6,001 nucleotides of DNA from an uncultured Moheibacter sp. (GTDB lineage Bacteria; Bacteroidota; Bacteroidia; Flavobacteriales; Weeksellaceae), in the NCBI GenBank assembly GCA_937875605.1, contig CALLXZ010000384.1:1-6001 (forward strand), in the 5' to 3' direction. The notes beneath the pieces are model-generated. The model did no database searches. It worked only from the letters and a program-made list of their open reading frames with translations, and was not told the DNA's origin. Positions 1 to 6,001 of this stretch are shown here, one piece after another. Position numbers and translations under genes: made by a program. Within the stretch, counting starts at the first letter, position 1, and every line of letters starts with the position of its first letter.

Positions 1-53
1 AGAGCAAAGGACTGAAAATCCTTGTGTCCCTGGTTCGATTCCTGGAGGCACCA
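1..53 (+). tRNA. tRNA-Phe (GAA), 5' end missing at window edge
   Basis: This is the 3' part of a tRNA. It contains the end of the D arm (GAGC, 2-5), a 5-bp anticodon stem (AAGGA 7-11 with TCCTT 19-23) and the 7-base loop CTGAAAA with anticodon GAA at 14-16, which reads Phe codons. A 5-base variable region (24-28), a T arm with the TTCGATT loop (34-40), the acceptor 3' strand AGGCACC (46-52) and discriminator A (53) follow. CCA is not encoded after the discriminator, as in many Bacteroidota tRNAs. The T stem is CCTGG on both sides, so its middle pair is a U-U mismatch. The acceptor 5' strand and most of the D arm lie outside the window. Confidence 0.95.
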
Positions 54-59
54 CTTACG

Positions 60-95
60 AAACCTTCGGATTATTCCGGAGGTTTTTCTATTTTT
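60..95 (+). terminator. Intrinsic terminator after tRNA-Phe
   Basis: An 11-bp stem (60-70 with 75-85, one G-U pair at 66/79) closes a TTAT loop. The T-rich stretch 83-95 follows directly. It starts six bases after the tRNA 3' end, so it most likely ends the tRNA transcript and isolates it from the dehydrogenase gene downstream. Because the stem begins with AAA and ends with TTT, it could also work weakly on the other strand. Confidence 0.9.
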
Positions 96-191
96 AGAAG
101 AGTTATTAGGATTGTTTTTAAAACCAAATTCTTGCAGTTCTACTTTATCTAAATAATCTTTTTTACTTTCATTCAAATCAATTTATTACTG

Positions 192-199
192 TAATTTTG
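192..199 (+). promoter_or_regulatory. Promoter -7 box of the dehydrogenase gene
   Basis: TAATTTTG matches the Bacteroidota sigma-ABfr -7 consensus TAnnTTTG and lies 29 bases before the ATG at 229, giving a predicted leader of roughly 25 bases. No good TTTG or TTG -33 element is visible at the expected distance; the nearest candidate is TTTC at 167-170, 21 bases upstream. The gap between the terminator and this box (96-191) is plain AT-rich sequence in which nothing else was recognised. Confidence 0.55.
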
Positions 200-228
200 T
201 ACGCTTTTTAGATTAAGAAATTATAATT

Positions 229-1512
229 ATGAACGATATAAAAGTAGCCATCATCGGTTTAGGATATGTAGGATTGCCTTTGGCGCGCTTATTTGCAACC
301 AAATACAATACAATTGGATTTGATATCAATGAAAACCGCATCAAAGAATTAAAATCAGGAGTCGACAGTACACTGGAAGTGGAAGAAGAATTGCTTCGAT
401 CGGTACTAATTGATACTCCCGCTGAAGAAAAAGGACTTTATATTACCAATCAGTTAGACGATTTAAAGAACAGTAATTATTTCGTCATAACCGTTCCTAC
501 CCCGGTAGATAAAAATAATCGCCCCGATCTGACACCACTCTACAAAGCAAGCGAAACAGTTGGGAAAGTTATCAAAAGAGGTGATATTGTAATATACGAA
601 TCCACGGTGTATCCCGGAGCTACAGAGGAAGACTGTATCCCGATTGTGGAAAAAGTTTCCAATCTGAAATTCAATGAAGATTTTTTTGCGGGCTATTCGC
701 CGGAGCGAATTAATCCGGGCGATAAAGAACATACCGTAGAAAAAATATTGAAAGTAACATCCGGTTCCACACCCGAAGCCGGAGTGAAAGTAAACGAACT
801 TTATAAATCCGTTATTACAGCCGGAACGCATTTAGCTCCAACTATCAAAGTGGCGGAAGCTGCCAAAGTAATTGAGAATTCGCAGCGCGATATCAACATT
901 GCTTTTGTAAATGAATTGGCAAAAATTTTTAACCTGATGGACATCAACACCCATGATGTGCTGGAAGCTGCCGGGACGAAATGGAATTTTCTTCCGTTCA
1001 AACCAGGATTAGTAGGCGGTCACTGCATTGGCGTTGATCCCTATTATTTAGCACAGAAAGCACAGGAATACGGCTATCATCCGGAAATCATTTTGGCGGG
1101 AAGACGTTTAAATGATTCGATGGGCGATTATGTGGCTTCGCAGGTTGTGAAATGCATGATCAGACAAAGTGTAAAAGTAAACGGAGCGGAAATTTTGATG
1201 TTGGGTGTCACTTTTAAGGAAAATTGTCCGGACGTTCGCAATACTAAAATCGTAGATGTAATCAAAGCTTTAGAAGATTATAAAACCGATATTACGACGT
1301 TTGATCCTTGGGCGAATCCGGAAGAAGTGCAACACGAATATGGCATTTTATCCTATCAGGACTTGGAAATGGGGAAAAAATTTGACGCAATCGTTCTAGG
1401 CGTAGCACATGATGAGTTTAAAGACTTGGACATCGAATCCCTAAAGAAAGAAAACGCAGTCGTTTACGATGTGAAAGGAATGCTGCAAGGGGCGGTAGAA
1501 GGACGATTGTAA
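229..1512 (+). CDS. tviB: UDP-N-acetylhexosamine 6-dehydrogenase, TviB/WbpO family
   Basis: A 427-residue, NAD-dependent UDP-sugar 6-dehydrogenase of the cytoplasm. It should oxidise C6 of UDP-GlcNAc or UDP-GalNAc in two steps to the uronic acid, a precursor for capsule, O-antigen or other surface glycans. The N-terminal Rossmann fold has GLGYVG (10-15) and the NAD-ribose acidic residue D32. Catalytic residues known in UDP-glucose dehydrogenase have visible counterparts: T126 in ESTVYPG, E159 in YSPER, K213 and N217 in AAKVIEN, C266 and D270 in [12 protein letters not shown] conserved [11 protein letters not shown] (329-339) opens the C-terminal UDP-binding domain. Length is normal and nothing is broken. 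The motif wording is much closer to TviB (Vi antigen UDP-GlcNAc dehydrogenase) and WbpO (UDP-GalNAc) than to UDP-glucose dehydrogenases, but the substrate epimer cannot be settled from sequence. No other polysaccharide gene is in the window, so its pathway is unseen. The start has no clear ribosome binding site; the glycine-rich motif right after it supports the choice. Confidence 0.95.
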   Translation: MNDIKVAIIGLGYVGLPLARLFATKYNTIGFDINENRIKELKSGVDSTLEVEEELLRSVLIDTPAEEKGLYITNQLDDLKNSNYFVITVPTPVDKNNRPDLTPLYKASETVGKVIKRGDIVIYESTVYPGATEEDCIPIVEKVSNLKFNEDFFAGYSPERINPGDKEHTVEKILKVTSGSTPEAGVKVNELYKSVITAGTHLAPTIKVAEAAKVIENSQRDINIAFVNELAKIFNLMDINTHDVLEAAGTKWNFLPFKPGLVGGHCIGVDPYYLAQKAQEYGYHPEIILAGRRLNDSMGDYVASQVVKCMIRQSVKVNGAEILMLGVTFKENCPDVRNTKIVDVIKALEDYKTDITTFDPWANPEEVQHEYGILSYQDLEMGKKFDAIVLGVAHDEFKDLDIESLKKENAVVYDVKGMLQGAVEGRL

Positions 1513-1529
1513 TTCCTTTTTCAATTTAT

Positions 1530-1558
1530 GTTATGTAATTTTAGTTGAACTACATAAT
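1530..1558. repeat. Inverted repeat after the dehydrogenase gene
   Basis: TTATGTA (1531-1537) pairs with TACATAA (1551-1557), plus a G-U pair outside, around a 13-base spacer. It starts 18 bases after the stop codon. The stem is AT-rich and lacks a following T-tract, so it may be a 3'-end stabilising hairpin, a protein-binding dyad or chance. Confidence 0.35.
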
Positions 1559-1567
1559 TGCGTAATC

Positions 1568-1595
1568 TAAAATTCAATTCCTCAATTGAATTTTA
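1568..1595. terminator. Perfect AT-rich hairpin, possible terminator of the dehydrogenase gene
   Basis: A perfect 12-bp stem (1568-1579 with 1584-1595) closes a CCTC loop; the core is AAAATTCAATT facing its complement. The 3' arm ends in TTTT and the 5' arm begins with AAAA, so the symmetry would suit a bidirectional terminator. The stem has only one G-C pair and the T-tract is just four bases, which makes it a weak terminator by the usual rules. It is the best candidate for the end of the dehydrogenase transcript. Confidence 0.5.
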
Positions 1596-1628
1596 TAGGA
1601 CTTTTCCTAATTTCCTGAGCAAACATTT

Positions 1629-1666
1629 TACCTAAAAAACATATCTCCTTAACATTTCTTTAGGTA
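1629..1666. promoter_or_regulatory. 8-bp dyad next to the -7 box, candidate operator
   Basis: TACCTAAA (1629-1636) and TTTAGGTA (1659-1666) are exact reverse complements separated by 22 bases. The right arm shares its last two bases with the TATATTTG box, and the dyad brackets the place where a -33 element should be. This position would suit a dimeric regulator, but the arms are short and the spacing wide, so a chance occurrence in AT-rich DNA cannot be excluded. Confidence 0.35.
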
Positions 1667-1672
1667 TATTTG
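1665..1672 (+). promoter_or_regulatory. Candidate -7 box for the large surface-protein gene
   Basis: TATATTTG fits TAnnTTTG exactly. No TTTG -33 motif is seen at the usual distance. If used, transcription would begin near 1678 and leave a leader of about 165 bases before the ATG. No other TAnnTTTG was found on the plus strand between 1513 and 1840. Confidence 0.5.
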
Positions 1673-1758
1673 TAAGAACTGGAGCAATTCAGCATACTTA
1701 AAATTTAGAGATATTGAATAATTAAAACAGAACATTCCTAACTATCATCCAATTTCAA

Positions 1759-1786
1759 AGGGTAAATTTCCTAACAACCTTACCCT
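1759..1786 (+). promoter_or_regulatory. Leader hairpin upstream of the large gene
   Basis: AGGGTAA (1759-1765) pairs with TTACCCT (1780-1786) around a 14-base loop. It ends 54 bases before the start codon inside the predicted leader, in otherwise AT-rich sequence. No known riboswitch class is recognised and no T-tract follows, so it does not look like an attenuator. A role in mRNA stability or translation is possible but unproven. Confidence 0.35.
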
Positions 1787-1840
1787 CACTAATTATCCTG
1801 ACTTAGAGAAATTTAGTAACGAATTTGAAATTTTCGGATT

Positions 1841-4800
1841 ATGTGGAATATTGTTTGCACCTTTCGGCGAGTTGCCATACTCATTCTTTTTTTATCATTT
1901 TCTTCGTTTAGCCATTCGCAAACGACTCTTTACCAACAAGATTTCGAGTCTCTTTCCCAAGGACCGCTTGAGCAAAACGCCTCGTATCAAGACGGTTGGC
2001 GGGTAACTGGGATCAGTTATGGGCTTCTTAATTATAACCATAACTTCGGTATTCATAATGGCGGACAAGCTATTTCCGGAAAGTCATTAGGCGTTTCTTT
2101 ATATGCTGATATCGATTACCTGTTTGATCTATTTGGGTATCAGTACACCTCTTGTGCCTATGATACAAAATTTGATTTAGCTGCCTATAGGGCTGTTTCT
2201 ACTTTGGGCTATGAAGAAATCATACTTCAATTTGATTGGAAAGGGATGGGCGAATTTTTTGATGGCAATTGGGTCGATTATGGAAATGTGGGTTATAGTT
2301 TAACAGGCGGAGCGCCTTTTACTTGGATGTCAACGGGCGGAAAAAACGGAGACGGATTATACCACAGCCAAAAGAATCCGGGAACCATCACAATCAGTTT
2401 TCCTGCGGAAGTTGCTAATCACCCTGATTTTACCCTTGCATTTCGTTCGGTAGCTGATAAATGCAGAGGAAATGCTCCTCAGTTCATCGTAGATAATATC
2501 ATTCTCAGAGGAAATCCCATTACCACCGATCGAATTCTTACGGTAAACAATAGTGGAAACGGAGCAACATATGGCGATGGAACGCATTCTATTTCTAACA
2601 ATACGGAAATTACGGTGACTTCAGGAGAGCGTGAAGGATATTTGGTTACGGGCTGGATCGGAACGGGAAGTGCTCCATCTGAAGGCGCTGGAGCAGAAGT
2701 AACCTTTACGATTCTGGAGAATTCGCAGATTACTTGGTATTGGGAAGAAAAACTTCCAAAAGATGTTCATTTCCATGATTTTGGCGGAAATGAACAGTTG
2801 ACGTTCAATTATTCACAAACAAATTCCACAATGCCTGTCTTTCGCTTAAGTCATTCCTATGATTTGGCAAATGAATATGAAATTGAAATCAACTCCGCTT
2901 CTGACTTTTCGGGAAATTCCTGGGCTAAGAACTTTTCAGGAACATATCCGGAAAATACAGAAAATAATTTCGAATTTACAGAAGGTTTTACTCCGGAAAG
3001 CGGAAACACATACTACGTTCGTGCAAGAGCAAGAGGAATGACAAATGAACTTTGGAGCAATTGGAGTACAGCGAATTATAATTTCACCTACCACAGTGAT
3101 ATGAATTTAAACGAATGGTTCCAAACGACTCAATCTCAATTTAAGAACAATCAATTCATTCTGGCCAATGCTACTTCCTCTGGTGATGTGGCGGTAATAG
3201 CTGCAGAAGGTGAAGTCATCGTAAATGGAAGTTTTGAAAACGGACTCAATAATTGGTTCAAAGAGTCAAATTTTGAAACCAATTATTCGACTACTGTGAT
3301 AAATGAAGGCGCTACACACGGAACTAATGCACTTCAAATGTGGAATAATTCGGCTTCTACCAGAGGGTATCTGACAGGCGATTATGTAAGTATGAACCAA
3401 ATCATCGATTTAACCGGAATTTCCAGATTGATGATGGACGCATCATATTTGGGAACGGGAAGTCTGAACGTTCAGCTAAGAGTTTACATTGCCGAGGTAG
3501 CGATATTTGACGGTTGGGAAGGAGTACTTGTGCATACCTGGTCGCCTCCTTCCAATATAAGTGGGGCGGCGATTGACATTGATTTGTCATCCTATAATTT
3601 TACCGGAAATAAATTGTTGAAAATCATGTACTATGTGAACGGAGAAGTCCTTGGAACCCGAAATATTAAATACCTGAATGTGGATCATGTGCGTACGATT
3701 CCTGCAAGTAACGGGACGGTGACTTCTGTGCCCATTCATCTTGCCTCTGTTTACGAGTCAACCCGTTATGGAGGTGTTTCTTGGAATCAATCTTTAAATG
3801 GAGGTGAATTTAAGCTGAAAATTCAGCAGTTTGATGGAGAAAGCTGGTGGGATGTTCCGGGTTATGACAGTTTTTCTTTTGCGGAAGATGGAGAACACAC
3901 CCTTGATTTATCGGAGATGGAACCATTGGCTACGATTCGTTTGGTTGGAGAATTAATCGGAACAGATACTTTATTGCATGATTGGAAAGTTATGTTTAAT
4001 TCGGATGAATGTGCAACTGAAACAATCTGGAATGGAAATGCCTGGTCTAATGGGATTCCGGTGGGATCAACCGTTAAAATGATTTTTGAAGCTGACTTTA
4101 CAGCCGATGAAACCAATACTTTAAACAATGGTTTGGTGGGATGCGCTCTTGAAATCAAGGCCGGAGCAGAGGTCTGGATTTCTTCCGGATATCATGTGAT
4201 TTTGGACAATGAAGTACTGGTGGATGATGAAAACGGTGCTTCGCTGACCATCGATAGCGATGCCAATCTTTTACAGAATAATCCGGTCGAAAATATCGGA
4301 AAAATTACCGTGAGAAGAAAAGCAACGGTTCCATCTGTTCAGTATAATTTTTGGGCTTCGCCGGTGAAAGATCAACTCCTGTATGAACTTTATCAATACA
4401 TCCCCAATAACCGCGTAATGATTTATAATACGGCAACTGATTATTTTAACGCATTACCTAAATCCGGAAATCCTCAATCCCAATTCGGAATCGGATATTC
4501 GATTAAAGGACCTTCTACCAATCCTGATGCTCCGGAAGTGACGGCTGAATTTTTTGGAATTCCTCAGAATGAATCCGTTGATCAGGAGGAAAACAGAATA
4601 CCTCTTTCTTCTGTTGGAAACGGATATAATTTGATTGGAAATCCATATCCTTCCAATTTGAATTTGAAATTAGTATTTCAGGAAAATGAAAATCAATTTT
4701 TCAACGATGAAACAGAGGATACACCGGCATTCTATTTCTGGGATAATACCGATAACGAAACAACAACTCAGCAAGGGTCCGGTTATGAGGGAAATAATTA

Positions 4801-5707
4801 TGCGATTTATAATCCCTTTTCAGGAGGAGTAGCGGCATCCGGAGGAGACGGAATGAAAAAACCAAACGGGATCGTAAAACCGGGACAGGGCTTTATCATC
4901 CGGGCTTCGGAAACTGCTACCGAACTTATTGTTGGAAACCGAATGAGAACCATCGATACTAAACTGACGGAAGATGGCGATGAAGCCGTTTATTACAAAG
5001 GCTCAAATCTAACCGGCTCCCGAAAAAGAGAAGGAAAATTCTATCTGGAACTTGTCAATCCAAAAGGGATGCAGGTTCAGTTAGCCATCGGTTATTTTGA
5101 ACAAGCGGATAATGGATTTGAAAAGTACGATTCACCGATATTCAACGAAGCGGTTTCGGATAATCTTTATTCGTTAAGCAAAGACGATCGCAAGTTGGCA
5201 ATTCAGGGAAGAAAGGCACCGTTCCGGTCAAATGACATAGTTCCATTAGGAGTTAAATTGTTTCAGTATGGAAAATATAAAATCCAATTGGAAGATCATC
5301 TGGGCGTATTTGAAACCCAGCAAACAATTTATCTGCGAGACAAATATGAAAATCAGATCCATAATTTATCCGAATCAGCATACGAATGGAGTGGAGAGCC
5401 GGGCGAATTTGTTGATCGCTTTGAAATTATTTATCAAGAAACAAACCCTGTGAAAGCAGATTTGACAGATACGAAACAGAACCAAATTAATATTTGGAAA
5501 CAAGATCCGTTTATTTTTGTAAAGTCCAATCTGCACAAAATAAAAAGTGTGGAGATTTTTACTTTGTCCGGTAAATCTATTTATCAAAACGAAAGTGTAA
5601 ACAGCAGAGAAATCTCTATTCCGGTAAAAGAATTTGGAAAACAGATTTTGTTTTTAAAGGTTCAGACAGAGACGGGAGAAATCCAAACCAAAAAATTGAT
5701 CAATTAA
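1841..5707 (+). CDS. Large secreted multidomain protein with T9SS type C sorting domain
   Basis: A 1288-residue exported protein, probably surface-bound or released; no catalytic domain is recognised, so a binding or adhesin-like role is inferred. A Sec signal peptide covers 1-26 (R9 R10, hydrophobic 11-23, likely cut SHS|Q). Residues 28-224 resemble a jelly-roll module (DYGNVGYS 146-153, ending IVDNIILRG). Residues 231-304 match a divergent InlB B-repeat (GYLVTGW...ITWYWEEK). A fibronectin III-like unit spans about 330-415 (YYVRARARG 391-399). A carbohydrate-binding-like jelly roll spans about 461-620, opening NGSFENGLNNW. A further beta domain of unknown type lies at about 631-719. From 730 (WNGNAWSNGIP) come segments typical of large flavobacterial surface proteins: YNFWASPV (835-842), GYNLIGNPYPSNLNL (928-942), GQGFIIR (1015-1021). 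The last 72 residues resemble the ChiA-like type C T9SS domain, ending KQILFLKVQTETGEIQTKKL then IN. DTL (709-711) is one potential flavobacterial O-glycosylation motif. The start is fixed by the signal peptide; no clear ribosome binding site is present. Confidence 0.93.
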   Translation: MWNIVCTFRRVAILILFLSFSSFSHSQTTLYQQDFESLSQGPLEQNASYQDGWRVTGISYGLLNYNHNFGIHNGGQAISGKSLGVSLYADIDYLFDLFGYQYTSCAYDTKFDLAAYRAVSTLGYEEIILQFDWKGMGEFFDGNWVDYGNVGYSLTGGAPFTWMSTGGKNGDGLYHSQKNPGTITISFPAEVANHPDFTLAFRSVADKCRGNAPQFIVDNIILRGNPITTDRILTVNNSGNGATYGDGTHSISNNTEITVTSGEREGYLVTGWIGTGSAPSEGAGAEVTFTILENSQITWYWEEKLPKDVHFHDFGGNEQLTFNYSQTNSTMPVFRLSHSYDLANEYEIEINSASDFSGNSWAKNFSGTYPENTENNFEFTEGFTPESGNTYYVRARARGMTNELWSNWSTANYNFTYHSDMNLNEWFQTTQSQFKNNQFILANATSSGDVAVIAAEGEVIVNGSFENGLNNWFKESNFETNYSTTVINEGATHGTNALQMWNNSASTRGYLTGDYVSMNQIIDLTGISRLMMDASYLGTGSLNVQLRVYIAEVAIFDGWEGVLVHTWSPPSNISGAAIDIDLSSYNFTGNKLLKIMYYVNGEVLGTRNIKYLNVDHVRTIPASNGTVTSVPIHLASVYESTRYGGVSWNQSLNGGEFKLKIQQFDGESWWDVPGYDSFSFAEDGEHTLDLSEMEPLATIRLVGELIGTDTLLHDWKVMFNSDECATETIWNGNAWSNGIPVGSTVKMIFEADFTADETNTLNNGLVGCALEIKAGAEVWISSGYHVILDNEVLVDDENGASLTIDSDANLLQNNPVENIGKITVRRKATVPSVQYNFWASPVKDQLLYELYQYIPNNRVMIYNTATDYFNALPKSGNPQSQFGIGYSIKGPSTNPDAPEVTAEFFGIPQNESVDQEENRIPLSSVGNGYNLIGNPYPSNLNLKLVFQENENQFFNDETEDTPAFYFWDNTDNETTTQQGSGYEGNNYAIYNPFSGGVAASGGDGMKKPNGIVKPGQGFIIRASETATELIVGNRMRTIDTKLTEDGDEAVYYKGSNLTGSRKREGKFYLELVNPKGMQVQLAIGYFEQADNGFEKYDSPIFNEAVSDNLYSLSKDDRKLAIQGRKAPFRSNDIVPLGVKLFQYGKYKIQLEDHLGVFETQQTIYLRDKYENQIHNLSESAYEWSGEPGEFVDRFEIIYQETNPVKADLTDTKQNQINIWKQDPFIFVKSNLHKIKSVEIFTLSGKSIYQNESVNSREISIPVKEFGKQILFLKVQTETGEIQTKKLIN

Positions 5708-5730
5708 AAACGAAATCTTATAATTTATGC

Positions 5731-5758
5731 AATCCGTTTCTGAAAAGGAACGGATTTT
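5731..5758 (+). terminator. Intrinsic terminator of the large gene
   Basis: A 10-bp stem (AATCCGTTTC 5731-5740 with 5747-5756, one G-U pair) closes the loop TGAAAA and runs into TTTT (5755-5758) and further AT-rich sequence. It begins 24 bases after the stop codon. The short T-tract makes it moderate in strength, but its position fits the end of a single-gene transcript. Confidence 0.75.
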
Positions 5759-6001
5759 AATTATTTGATTATCATAGGTTAAAAGAATGAGAAATCATCA
5801 CAACGAAAAAAAATAAACTAAAAACCCTTTTCCCTAAAGGCGTTAGCGAAGTTTTTCTCAATTTCGCACAAATAGGTTTTTGAATTTGGTTTTTAAGTGC
5901 TGATTGTCATATATTTGCATTCTCACTGACTTACTAACGATGAATTCGGGGAAAATTTTGCACGCCTAACGCAAAGTTTTTTCTTTAACATAACTACTAA
6001 T
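5759..6001. other. Gene-free tail with repeat-like motifs
   Basis: No supportable coding sequence is present on either strand; the ATG at 5940 gives only nine codons. The stretch contains a small hairpin (CCTTT 5826-5830 with AAAGG 5836-5840) and an inverted 7-mer, GCGTTAG (5840-5846) and CTAACGC (5966-5972). Each 7-mer is followed by a similar T-rich run (GCGAAGTTTTTCT and GCAAAGTTTTTTCT). The motifs ATTTCGCAC (5861-5869) and ATTTTGCAC (5955-5963) also recur. This looks like part of an intergenic repeat or cassette boundary that continues past the window edge. Confidence 0.5.
5885..5917 (+). promoter_or_regulatory. Promoter-like -33/-7 pair reading out of the window
   Basis: TTTG (5885-5888) and TATATTTG (5910-5917) match both halves of the Bacteroidota promoter consensus with a 21-base spacer. 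It is the only place in the window where both elements are clear. Transcription would begin near 5923 and run rightward. No gene starts before the window ends, so it may serve a gene beyond the edge or a short non-coding RNA. Confidence 0.55.

Larger units (their letters stand above)
1513..1840. other. 328-base intergenic region with regulatory structure
   Basis: This AT-rich gap shows no credible coding sequence on either strand. In order it holds two inverted repeats (1530-1558 and 1568-1595), a small 5-bp hairpin (TAGGA 1596-1600 with TCCTA 1605-1609), an 8-bp dyad (1629-1666) touching a -7-like box (1665-1672), and a roughly 165-base leader with a 7-bp hairpin before the large gene. The separation and the signals suggest that the dehydrogenase and the large gene are transcribed independently. 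Confidence 0.7.

Noticed and set aside
1..228. tRNA-Phe 3' end as an integration site for a mobile element
   Set aside because: No integrase gene and no second copy of the tRNA 3' end were seen in the window, so there is no evidence for an island boundary.
463..831. 122-codon open frame on the minus strand inside the dehydrogenase gene
   Set aside because: It lies wholly antisense to a clearly conserved enzyme, its product is rich in Cys, Phe and Tyr without any recognisable domain, and no promoter or ribosome binding site is apparent.
3862..4158. 98-codon open frame on the minus strand inside the large gene
   Set aside because: It is a shadow of the forward reading frame with no recognisable domain; the forward frame carries continuous, recognisable modules.
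5728..5769. Small open frame starting at ATG 5728
   Set aside because: It is 13 codons long and overlaps the terminator hairpin, so it is not credible as a gene.
5940..5969. Nine-codon open frame after the promoter-like pair
   Set aside because: It is too short, ends in the inverted 7-mer motif and shows no ribosome binding site.
1..6001. CRISPR array, insertion sequence, phage or defence system
   Set aside because: No regularly spaced repeats, transposase, phage or known defence-protein motifs are present; both genes have ordinary envelope-related assignments.

Overview
The window looks like a chromosomal segment from an AT-rich member of the Bacteroidota, most likely the Flavobacteriia. 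Three things point there. Candidate promoters carry the Bacteroidota -7 box TAnnTTTG. The starts have no clear Shine-Dalgarno sequence. The large gene encodes a secreted protein ending in a type IX secretion (T9SS) sorting domain of the flavobacterial ChiA-like 'type C' kind. The organism call is inference from these traits, not from a database match.

Layout, left to right, everything on the plus strand: the 3' two-thirds of a tRNA-Phe (GAA), cut by the window edge; a strong intrinsic terminator; a short AT-rich gap with a promoter-like box; a complete nucleotide-sugar dehydrogenase of the TviB/WbpO family (229-1512). Then comes a 328-base intergenic region with two inverted repeats, an 8-bp dyad abutting a -7-like box, and a long leader with a hairpin. 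A 1288-residue multidomain T9SS cargo protein (1841-5707) follows, with a terminator after it. The 3' tail (5759-6001) has no gene but holds a good promoter-like pair and two related motifs around an inverted 7-mer (GCGTTAG / CTAACGC).

How the genes may relate: the dehydrogenase would oxidise a UDP-N-acetylhexosamine to the uronic acid used in surface polysaccharides. The large protein would be exported through Sec and then T9SS to the cell surface or medium. Both are cell-envelope functions, but each has its own promoter-like signals and they are separated by 328 bases, so they are probably separate transcription units. A link through glycan attachment of T9SS cargo is possible but speculative.

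No CRISPR array, insertion sequence, phage gene or recognisable defence system was found. The least explained parts are the regulatory architecture before the large gene and the repeat-like tail at the right edge.
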